Assembly (NCBI GenBank): GCA_049582065.1
Contig: JBAUTF010000034.1
Coordinates: forward strand, 1 to 5,659
Origin: DATKSS01 sp049582065
GTDB lineage: Bacteria > Chloroflexota > Dormibacteria > Dormibacterales > Dormibacteraceae
DNA length: 5,659 nucleotides
Reading direction: 5' to 3'
The position numbers were made by a program, and so were the translations under genes. Shown in pieces: positions 1-4,204 of this stretch. Numbering within the stretch: the first letter of the stretch is position 1; the number at the start of each line of letters is the position of its first letter. Under the pieces are notes generated by a model. The model was given only the letters and a program-made list of their open reading frames with translations, was not told where the DNA came from and ran no database searches.

Positions 1-408
1 AAGCTCGACGTGATGAGCCTCGACACCCTTCGCGCGGATGTCGAGGCAATGATCGAACGCTTCCGGCCCGATACGCTCCTGGTCTTCGACGAGGGCGGCA
101 TCACCGGTCACGCCGACCACACACGCGCGACGGAAGCCGCGATTGCCGCCGCGCGTGGAGACCTTCCGGTTGTCGCCTGGGCCATCCCCGAGAGCGTCGC
201 CGCCGCCGTCAACCTCGAGTTCGGTACGGCATTCTGCGGTCGCGCGCCGAGCGAACTCGACTTCCGATTGCCGGTCGATCGCGCCACACAATGCCGGGCG
301 ATCGCCTGCCACGCGAGCCAGGCCCGCGACAACGCCGTGCTCTTACGGCGCCTCGAGCTGCTCGGCGATACAGAGTGGTTGCGCATACTGAACCGTCATG
401 GATCGTGA
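1..408 (+). CDS. PIG-L family deacetylase, C-terminal part (5' end outside window)
   Basis: The reading frame is open from base 1 (K-L-D-V-M-S-L-D...) to the TGA at 406-408, so the gene starts upstream of the window. About 135 residues are visible. The family marker is the G-H-A-D-H motif at bases 106-120, preceded by a hydrophobic strand (TLLVFDEGG). This is the second metal-binding motif of the PIG-L/LmbE zinc-dependent N-deacetylases, normally written GHpDH. The first motif (AHPDDE) lies near the N-terminus of these proteins and is outside the window. The C-terminal part (K/Q-C-R-A-I-x-C-H-x-S-Q) fits the end of the family, where a helix carries HxSQ. Members remove acetyl groups from N-acetylglucosamine-type substrates (for example in mycothiol, bacillithiol or antibiotic glycosides); the substrate here cannot be told. 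It overlaps the following methyltransferase gene by 11 nt, so the two are likely co-transcribed. Confidence 0.88.
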   Translation, partial: KLDVMSLDTLRADVEAMIERFRPDTLLVFDEGGITGHADHTRATEAAIAAARGDLPVVAWAIPESVAAAVNLEFGTAFCGRAPSELDFRLPVDRATQCRAIACHASQARDNAVLLRRLELLGDTEWLRILNRHGS

Positions 409-1039
409 GGCATGGAATCACCGCTACGCGGATGCCGAACTGGTCTGGAGCGCTGAGGCGAACCGCTTTCTGGTGCAAGAGGTCGCGGATCTCCCCCCGG
501 GGAGAGCACTCGACCTCGGCGCCGGCGAAGGCCGCAACGCCATCTGGCTTGCAGAACGGGGGTGGCGCGTCACCGCTGTCGACTTCTCCAGCATCGGCCT
601 GCAGAAGGCACGACGTCTGGCGGCGGCGCGCGGGGTCGAGGTCACTTGGATCGAGGCCGATCTCCGCACGTACTCGCCAGCGCGCGGCGCGTTCGACCTG
701 GTCGCTCTCCTGTACATCCATCTCCCCGGCGAGGAGCGGCGCGCCCTGGTGCGCCGCGCAGGAGACGCCGTCGCGGCGGGCGGCACGCTCCTCGTGATTG
801 GACACGATCGCAGCAATATCGAGGAGGGATACGGTGGGCCCCAGGATCCGACCATCCTCTTCAGCCCCGATGACATCAGCGAAGACCTCGCCGGCATCGA
901 GGAGTTGCGTGTGGTGCGCGCCGACCGTGTGATGCGTCCGGTCATGACCGACGATGGCGAGCGGAACGCCATCGATGCCCTGGTGCGTGCCGAACGGCCT
1001 TCCGCACGCGACGACCATGCACGGAGATCGGCCTCATGA
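398..1039 (+). CDS. class I SAM-dependent methyltransferase
   Basis: The product is 213 residues with a Rossmann-type methyltransferase fold. Motif I is LDLGAGEGR at residues 38-46 (SAM binding). The acidic residue ending strand 2 is D62 (VTAVDFS), the EADL segment at 86-89 contacts the adenine, and FDLVALLYIHLP at 99-110 is the strand-4 motif followed by the H-L-P typical of TehB/Methyltransf_25-like small-molecule methyltransferases. The N-terminus (W-N-x-R-Y-A...L-V-W-S-x-x-x-N-R-F) matches the start of this family, which supports the ATG at 398 although no Shine-Dalgarno is visible. That start lies inside the end of the PIG-L gene, so translation is probably coupled. The stop overlaps the DUF302 start as ATGA. 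The substrate is unknown; tellurite/thiol or metalloid methylation is known for relatives but cannot be assigned here. The last ~15 residues are polar and look disordered. Confidence 0.9.
   Translation: MDREAWNHRYADAELVWSAEANRFLVQEVADLPPGRALDLGAGEGRNAIWLAERGWRVTAVDFSSIGLQKARRLAAARGVEVTWIEADLRTYSPARGAFDLVALLYIHLPGEERRALVRRAGDAVAAGGTLLVIGHDRSNIEEGYGGPQDPTILFSPDDISEDLAGIEELRVVRADRVMRPVMTDDGERNAIDALVRAERPSARDDHARRSAS
1023..1026 (+). promoter_or_regulatory. ribosome binding site of the DUF302 gene
   Basis: GGAG lies 9 nt before the ATG at 1036, inside the 3' end of the methyltransferase gene. It supports this start together with the ATGA overlap. Confidence 0.5.
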
Positions 1040-1440
1040 GCACCACAAATGCGTTCGGCTTCAGCGTCGACATCCCGATTGCGTATGAGTTGGCCGACTC
1101 GCGGGTTCGCGAGCTGCTCAAGGCCGAGGGCTTCGGCGTGCTCACCGAGATCGACGTGCGCGCGACGCTGCGGGAGAAACTCGACGTTACATTCCCCCGC
1201 TACGAGATCCTTGGCGCATGCAATCCGCCACTGGCTCACCGGGCGCTCCAAGCGTATCCTGACGTCGGGCTGCTCCTCCCCTGCAACGTGGTCGTCGCCG
1301 AGCGCGCCGAGGGTGGATCGCGCGTGTCGTTCATGGACCCCATCGCGGTCCTCGGATTGATCGACAACCCAGCGCTCGCCCCGATCGCGGCGGACGCCGC
1401 CGAGCGCTTGCGCCGCGTTGCCGCAGCACTCGAGCGGTGA
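1036..1440 (+). CDS. DUF302 domain-containing protein
   Basis: The protein has 134 residues and consists almost entirely of one DUF302 domain. Diagnostic segments are the amphipathic helix with L-K-x-E-G-F-G-V-L-T-E-I-D-V at 28-41, the Y-E-I-L-G-A-C-N-P motif at 56-64 (Cys62) and the G-L-L-L-P-C-N-V-V-V motif at 78-87 (Cys83), followed by a strand and F-M-D-P. The two conserved cysteines are typical of the family, whose biochemical role is not established; relatives often sit next to redox, sulfur or metal genes. The ATG shares an ATGA overlap (1036-1039) with the methyltransferase stop. A GGAG at 1023-1026, 9 nt upstream, is a reasonable ribosome binding site. There is no signal peptide or membrane segment, so it is probably cytoplasmic. 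It is the last gene of the plus-strand operon, 118 bases from the convergent hemerythrin gene. Confidence 0.9.
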   Translation: MSTTNAFGFSVDIPIAYELADSRVRELLKAEGFGVLTEIDVRATLREKLDVTFPRYEILGACNPPLAHRALQAYPDVGLLLPCNVVVAERAEGGSRVSFMDPIAVLGLIDNPALAPIAADAAERLRRVAAALER

Positions 1441-1558
1441 CGACCATCCGGGACAGGACCTCCCACGCGTCCTCGTCACGTGCGTCCGATCAGGGGATCT
1501 GGACCATTGGGAGCACCGCGATCACAGCTTGATTGCGGCCGACTGTGGCTGGCGCTGG

Positions 1559-2098
1559 CTAGCGCGCCCGGAGGCCGGGTGCGTTCGCCACCACGCGGTC
1601 GAACGTCTCGGTTTCGACTGCCTCGAAAAGCACCTGCTCCGCACCAGAGGGAATGTGCGCGTGCACGACGGGCATGCAATCCTCGCCCTCAACCAGGAAG
1701 TGAGCGTCCGCGATCTCCAGGAATTCCGTGAGTAGAGCAACCAAGACTGCACGGCTCTGCGCCGGTGTCCACTCGATGATCGTCCGACCCAGATCGTCAA
1801 GACGGACGTGATCGGTGCGGAGCCCTGCGATCTCAGCATCACACCCCCTCATGAAGGTGTCGATATATGGGTAAACGACGTGTTCTTCCGCGTGTCCATG
1901 TTCGATGATGTGGTCGACGAAGAATCGAACGCGGCGCGTCGCCGCGAGCATCTGTGCGTCGCTCATGCTCGGTATCTCAGCCGTCAGCGCACGGATCTCA
2001 TCAAGACGCTGCCGCAGCTCGCGTGCTTCTCCGCTCAGCCGGCCGTTTGCGGTGCTCACGGCCGTCGCTTTCGGCTGGTCAGGCGAAACAGGATTCAT
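1559..2098 (-). CDS. hemerythrin (HHE) domain-containing protein
   Basis: The product is 179 residues, mostly a four-helix bundle of the HHE cation-binding type. Visible ligand candidates are H63 and the HxxxE of H67/E71 in the segment D-H-I-I-E-H-G-H-A-E-E-H-V-V-Y-P (62-77), H97 in R-T-D-H-V-R-L, and the second HxxxE, H133/E137, in D-A-H-F-L-V-E-G-E-D. The Y-P and M-P after the two HxxxE motifs are family features. The first helix (E-A-R-E-L-R-Q-R-L-D-E-I-R, 24-36) has no histidine where many family members have one, so the diiron site may be incomplete or use H63. Such proteins bind O2 or NO or store iron; the role here is unknown. About 20 N-terminal residues are low in structure. A GAGGAG box 6 nt before the ATG fixes the start. 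It reads toward the DUF302 gene. Confidence 0.87.
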   Translation of the reverse strand: MNPVSPDQPKATAVSTANGRLSGEARELRQRLDEIRALTAEIPSMSDAQMLAATRRVRFFVDHIIEHGHAEEHVVYPYIDTFMRGCDAEIAGLRTDHVRLDDLGRTIIEWTPAQSRAVLVALLTEFLEIADAHFLVEGEDCMPVVHAHIPSGAEQVLFEAVETETFDRVVANAPGLRAR

Positions 2099-2104
2099 GA
2101 CTAG

Positions 2105-2110
2105 CTCCTC
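2105..2110 (-). promoter_or_regulatory. Shine-Dalgarno of the hemerythrin gene
   Basis: On the minus strand GAGGAG is followed by 6 nt (CTAGTC) and then the ATG at 2098. This is the strongest ribosome binding site in the window and contrasts with the leaderless-looking starts further right. Confidence 0.7.
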
Positions 2111-2329
2111 GGTGATGGCGGATGAATCCAGGATCGCAGCCTCATGCCGGGCGCGCCAGGGCCATAGGTCCGCACGACGTCACACCGTACGACGGCCCCG
2201 AAGGGGTCCAACGTCACATGTACCGATGTCCTGGAAAGGTGGGTGGTCGATCGCTCACAGGGTCATTCGTTACGAGACGGACGGCATACACCAGGTCGCG
2301 CACGCGATACTCCGGCCAGATTCACTCAC

Positions 2330-2353
2330 GCCGCCACCGCTGAGGTCGGCGGC
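2330..2353. repeat. GC-rich hairpin in the trx-hemerythrin gap
   Basis: GCCGCCACC pairs with GGT-C-GGCGGC, giving nine base pairs with one bulged C and a 5-nt loop (GCTGA). There is no T-run after it on either strand, so it is not a standard intrinsic terminator. It could still end or stabilise the 3' end of the repressor-thioredoxin transcript. Confidence 0.4.
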
Positions 2354-2399
2354 AGGATGCTCATGATCGCCCTCCACGAAGGCGGTTGAACCAGGACGG

Positions 2400-2419
2400 C
2401 GACGCCCCTCGGGGGGTCG
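2400..2419. repeat. imperfect GC-rich inverted repeat
   Basis: CGACGCCCC and GGGGGGTCG form nine-base arms with one mismatch around a 2-nt centre; the innermost pair must open to make a loop. It is not followed by a T-run. It lies about 145 bases beyond the thioredoxin stop in the direction of transcription. Confidence 0.3.
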
Positions 2420-2468
2420 GCGCGGCCGTCGACTTGACATCGCACTGGCAACGCTGATCACGAGGAAC

Positions 2469-2588
2469 ATGGCCAAGGACGTCTTCGACGTGCGCGCCGC
2501 ACCCGGCCCAGGTTGGCCGCCGACAGGTCCTGCAGGTGACTGCTCTACACACGCGCGTCGTCCGTCAAGCCACGCCGTGTGTGACTGA
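2469..2588 (+). other. possible 39-codon ORF, doubtful
   Basis: ATG at 2469 opens a 39-residue frame beginning M-A-K-D-V-F-D-V-R-A-A-P-G-P and ending with TGA at 2586-2588, antisense to the last 24 bases of the thioredoxin gene. A GAGGA at 2462-2466 sits only 2 nt from the ATG, closer than usual. The first ten residues resemble the start of DUF2249 proteins (D-V-x-D-V-R-x-x-P-x-P), which often accompany hemerythrin and DUF302 genes, but the similarity stops there and the rest is low in structure. It could be a decayed gene start or chance. Confidence 0.15.
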
Positions 2589-2927
2589 TGTGCGGACCTT
2601 GTCTATGTCAAGTGCACGGACCTGCGCGATGAGATCCTCAAGCGCCGTGGCAGGGAGGGCGCCGGGCTGCGAGAACACCAGGATGCCGTCCCGAAAGACC
2701 ATGAGCGTCGGGATGGACATGATCCCAGCATTACGGGCGAGTGCCTGGTTAGCCTCGGTATCGACCTTGGCGAAGAGGACGTCTTCATGCTTCTGGGCCG
2801 CCGCCTCGAACGTCGGCGCGAATGCACGGCACGGGCCGCACCATGATGCCCACCAATCGACCAGCACGATGCCGTCTGCCTCGATGGTCGGCATGAAGGT
2901 CTCCGCAGTCAGGTTGATCGTATTCAT
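2565..2927 (-). CDS. thioredoxin
   Basis: The product is 120 residues, a single thioredoxin domain with a short C-terminal tail. The active site W-C-G-P-C is at residues 29-33 after the usual L-V-D-W-W-A-S strand, and the cis-proline is P73 in M-S-I-P-T-L-M-V-F-R-D-G. The K-V-D-T-E (54-58) strand is also standard. It is a cytoplasmic disulfide reductase; there is no signal peptide. The ATG at 2927 is preferred over in-frame ATGs at 2951 and 2966 because AAAGGA (2934-2939) lies 6 nt ahead of it and the domain starts directly (M-N-T-I-N-L). E. coli thioredoxin has about 108 residues, so the last ~15 here are extra. It follows the DUF156 repressor gene by 79 bases on the same strand and is probably co-transcribed with it, which would place it under the repressor's control. 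A thioredoxin can reduce protein persulfides, which fits a reactive-sulfur locus. Confidence 0.93.
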   Translation of the reverse strand: MNTINLTAETFMPTIEADGIVLVDWWASWCGPCRAFAPTFEAAAQKHEDVLFAKVDTEANQALARNAGIMSIPTLMVFRDGILVFSQPGALPATALEDLIAQVRALDIDKVRTSVTHGVA

Positions 2928-2933
2928 CCGTGT

Positions 2934-2939
2934 TCCTTT
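2934..2939 (-). promoter_or_regulatory. ribosome binding site that sets the thioredoxin start
   Basis: On the minus strand AAAGGA is followed by 6 nt (ACACGG) and the ATG at 2927. The upstream in-frame ATGs at 2951 and 2966 lack such a site and would add residues not belonging to the thioredoxin fold. Confidence 0.6.
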
Positions 2940-3006
2940 GCCAGTTCTCATGATTCCCGGTTGCATGGAAAGGTCGAGGAGGGGTTCAGGTCTTCATCTC
3001 CGGCTT

Positions 3007-3309
3007 TCAGCCAAGTTTGAGGAACATCTTCTGGACATCGCCGACGTCGTATCCGGCGGCCGCCGACCGGCGCGGGTCTTCGAGGCACCATGTCAACCCG
3101 GCGGCGACGAGCATGAACCCTGCCTGTTCGAGAGCCTTGTTGGCGGCAGCGATCTGGGTCACCACGTCGCGGCAATCACGACGCGCTGAGAGCATCTGCT
3201 GAACTCCGCGAACCTGACCTTCCACCCTACGCAACCGCCGCTGCAGGTCGGCGAGTGTGGCGTCATCGAAGTCGATGCCGTGTGATTCCGGCGAGGAGGT
3301 GTGGTTCAT
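3007..3309 (-). CDS. CsoR-family (DUF156) repressor, CstR-like persulfide-sensor fingerprint
   Basis: The product is 100 residues, the usual length for this all-helical, tetrameric repressor family. The hallmark D-L-Q-R-R-L-R-R-V-E-G-Q-V-R-G-V-Q-Q-M-L spans 21-40, then D-C-R-D-V-V-T-Q-I (45-53) with Cys46, and the second-helix segment ending G-L-T-W-C at 71-75 with Cys75. In Cu(I)-sensing CsoR the ligands are Cys-His-Cys, the His lying four residues before the second Cys. That position is Gly71 here. Keeping both cysteines and losing the histidine is the pattern of CstR-type per/polysulfide sensors and argues against copper, nickel/cobalt (RcnR) or formaldehyde (FrmR) sensing. This is inference from residues. 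The start is the only in-frame ATG; TAGACT six bases upstream suggests a leaderless mRNA. A pseudopalindrome at 3326-3341 between this gene and the divergent tauE-like gene is the likely operator. The thioredoxin gene follows. Confidence 0.9.
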   Translation of the reverse strand: MNHTSSPESHGIDFDDATLADLQRRLRRVEGQVRGVQQMLSARRDCRDVVTQIAAANKALEQAGFMLVAAGLTWCLEDPRRSAAAGYDVGDVQKMFLKLG

Positions 3310-3315
3310 GGAATC

Positions 3316-3321
3316 AGTCTA
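3316..3321 (-). promoter_or_regulatory. -10 box of the repressor gene (leaderless layout)
   Basis: On the minus strand TAGACT is followed by exactly 6 nt (GATTCC) and the ATG at 3309. A TANNNT box at this distance puts transcription start at or next to the A of ATG. No Shine-Dalgarno is present. The box lies 4 bases from the operator, so a bound repressor would cover the promoter and the repressor gene would be autoregulated. Confidence 0.5.
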
Positions 3322-3325
3322 TCGT

Positions 3326-3341
3326 ATACCCCCCAGGGTAT
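3326..3341. promoter_or_regulatory. probable operator of the CsoR/CstR-type repressor
   Basis: ATACCC-CCCA-GGGTAT is a perfect 6-bp inverted repeat with a 4-bp centre. A/T-flanked C-tract/G-tract pseudopalindromes of this form are the known operator type of CsoR-family proteins. It lies midway between the two divergent starts and its right arm overlaps the plus-strand -10 box (3339-3344), so one site could repress both directions. Confidence 0.7.
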
Positions 3342-3344
3342 GCT
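3339..3344 (+). promoter_or_regulatory. -10 box for the tauE-like transcript
   Basis: TATGCT is followed by exactly 6 nt (GGGCTT) and ATG at 3351, the start of a 12-codon leader ORF. It overlaps three bases of the operator's right arm. No recognisable -35 is present at 16-18 bp upstream; that area is the -10 region of the opposing promoter. Confidence 0.5.
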
Positions 3345-3350
3345 GGGCTT

Positions 3351-3389
3351 ATGCCCGCACCCCAGGCTTGCGCCACAGCCGGCTGGTGA
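3351..3389 (+). CDS. leaderless 12-codon upstream ORF coupled to tauE-like gene
   Basis: ATG CCC GCA ... TGG TGA encodes MPAPQACATAGW. Its ATG lies 6 nt after the TATGCT box, where a leaderless transcript would begin. Its stop codon (3387-3389) overlaps the GTG start of the permease gene (3386-3388) as GTGA. The permease has no Shine-Dalgarno, so ribosomes that finish the leader ORF would be the natural source of initiation at the GTG. The peptide has one Cys codon (TGC at 3369). Leaderless cysteine-containing upstream ORFs with a role in cysteine-responsive attenuation are known in mycobacteria, but those carry consecutive Cys codons. The product may have no function of its own. The ORF and overlap are seen; translation is inferred. 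Confidence 0.45.
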   Translation: MPAPQACATAGW

Positions 3390-4174
3390 CTTTCTCCCTC
3401 CTCGCCCTACCCCTCGGGTTGCTCATCGGCGTTTCGCTAGGGGCCCTCGGCGGCGGCGGATCGATCCTGACTGTCCCGGCGCTCGTCTACGTGATCGGTG
3501 AAAGCCCTCGGAACGCCACCAGCGCTTCCCTGGTAATCGTCGGCCTGACAGCGCTCACTGGGACCATCGGCTATGCCCGCTCGCGACGCGTGCGATGGGG
3601 CCCCGGACTTGTCTTCGGCGTCGTCGGTGTTGGCGGATCCCTGCTTGGGTCGGGACTCAACCGGTTGGTCAACCCGAATGTTCTGTTGCTCGCGTTCGCC
3701 GGCCTCATGCTCCTGGCCGCCGGAGCCATGCTGCAGCGATCGGCGCGAGCGACTTCTGTGCAGCCGTCCGCGCCCGGTGCGGTCGGAGAGGGACTGACCG
3801 CCCAACGGCTCGTCGGGGTCGCCGCCGTCGGCACATTGGTTGGCTTCATGACGGGCTTCTTCGGTGTCGGCGGCGGATTCGTTGTGGTTCCCGGCCTGGT
3901 TCTGGCACTCGGTTTCGGCATGCCGGAAGCGGTGGGCACCAGCCTCCTGGTCATCGCGCTCAACACCGCGGTCGCGCTCGCGGCCCGCGGTGGAGTGACC
4001 GCCGTCGACTGGCACGTGGTCATTCCCTTTACGGCAGCGGCCATCGCCGGATCGGTTGTGGGCCGTGGCCTTGCCGCCAGAATCCCGGGGTCCACGCTCG
4101 AGCGAAGCTTCGCGGGCCTGCTCATGCTCGTTGCGGTCTACACGGCAACCAAGAGCATCCTCGGCCTGGTCTGA
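3386..4174 (+). CDS. TauE/SafE family membrane permease (sulfite/anion exporter type)
   Basis: With the GTG at 3386 the product has 262 residues, the normal length for TauE/SafE (PF01925) permeases, and begins directly with a hydrophobic helix (T-F-S-L-L-A-L-P-L-G-L-L-I-G). About seven or eight hydrophobic segments are visible, at roughly 3-22, 27-38, 47-64, 72-90, 98-116, 142-160, 163-178, 183-200, 209-226 and 240-260, some of them short. The family's two-fold internal repeat shows as G-A-L-G-G-G-G-S-I-L-T-V-P (19-31) and G-F-F-G-V-G-G-G-F-V-V-V-P (157-169). A charged loop at 117-141 separates the halves. Members move sulfite, sulfoacetate, thiosulfate or other anions; the direction and substrate here are not shown. 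An earlier in-frame ATG (3257) lies inside the repressor gene and is rejected; TTG 3368 is possible. The divergent CstR-like repressor suggests induction by reactive sulfur, as in the staphylococcal cst locus, which also pairs cstR with a TauE protein. Confidence 0.88.
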   Translation: MTFSLLALPLGLLIGVSLGALGGGGSILTVPALVYVIGESPRNATSASLVIVGLTALTGTIGYARSRRVRWGPGLVFGVVGVGGSLLGSGLNRLVNPNVLLLAFAGLMLLAAGAMLQRSARATSVQPSAPGAVGEGLTAQRLVGVAAVGTLVGFMTGFFGVGGGFVVVPGLVLALGFGMPEAVGTSLLVIALNTAVALAARGGVTAVDWHVVIPFTAAAIAGSVVGRGLAARIPGSTLERSFAGLLMLVAVYTATKSILGLV

Positions 4175-4198
4175 CGCCGCCGGCCGTCGGGGTAAGCT
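4171..4198 (+). promoter_or_regulatory. promoter candidate for the ICL/PEP-mutase-like gene
   Basis: CTGACG (4171-4176, overlapping the permease stop codon), a 16-nt spacer and TAAGCT (4193-4198) lie ahead of the ATG at 4205 with exactly 6 nt in between. This is the same TANNNT-N6-ATG layout as at the two divergent starts. There is no good Shine-Dalgarno, so a leaderless transcript is likely, and the gene need not depend on the tauE-like promoter. Confidence 0.4.
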
Positions 4199-4204
4199 TC
4201 CGGC

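Larger units (their letters stand above)
2111..2564. other. intergenic stretch without a convincing gene
   Basis: This ~450-base gap lies between the 3' end of the thioredoxin gene and the hemerythrin gene, both on the minus strand. Open frames through it give arginine/serine/proline-rich products without recognisable domains. It holds two GC-rich hairpins (2330-2353 and 2400-2419), a TTGACA hexamer at 2434-2439 on the plus strand without a good -10, and a 39-codon plus-strand ORF at 2469-2588. For the hemerythrin gene a weak minus-strand promoter candidate is TTGGAC (2206-2211), a 16-nt spacer and TACGGT (2184-2189), which would give a leader of roughly 80 nt. None of these is strong. It may be a decayed gene region. 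Confidence 0.5.

Noticed and set aside
424..1479. Long minus-strand open frames opposite the methyltransferase and DUF302 genes
   Set aside because: They are typical antisense shadows in high-GC DNA: Arg/Ser-rich products without domains, opposite well-recognised genes.
1441..1558. Possible intrinsic terminator between the convergent DUF302 and hemerythrin genes
   Set aside because: No convincing stem followed by a T-run was found on either strand; only short, scattered repeats of GGCTGGC type.
2928..2966. Thioredoxin start at ATG 2966 or 2951
   Set aside because: The AAAGGA box with 6-nt spacing and the normal domain boundary both favour ATG 2927.
3007..3309. Calling the repressor a copper sensor (csoR) or nickel/cobalt sensor (rcnR)
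   Set aside because: The histidine ligand needed for both is Gly71 here, and no copper or nickel transporter is nearby.
3257..3385. Longer N-terminus for the TauE-type permease from the in-frame ATG at 3257
   Set aside because: It would overlap the repressor gene and run across the operator and both promoters; the extra residues are not membrane-like, and the family starts at the hydrophobic helix following GTG 3386.
3340..3501. Plus-strand frame from ATG 3340 (M-L-G-L-C-P-H-P...)
   Set aside because: The start codon lies within the -10/operator, upstream of the predicted transcription start, and the frame runs out of register through the permease gene with a Pro/Arg-rich product.
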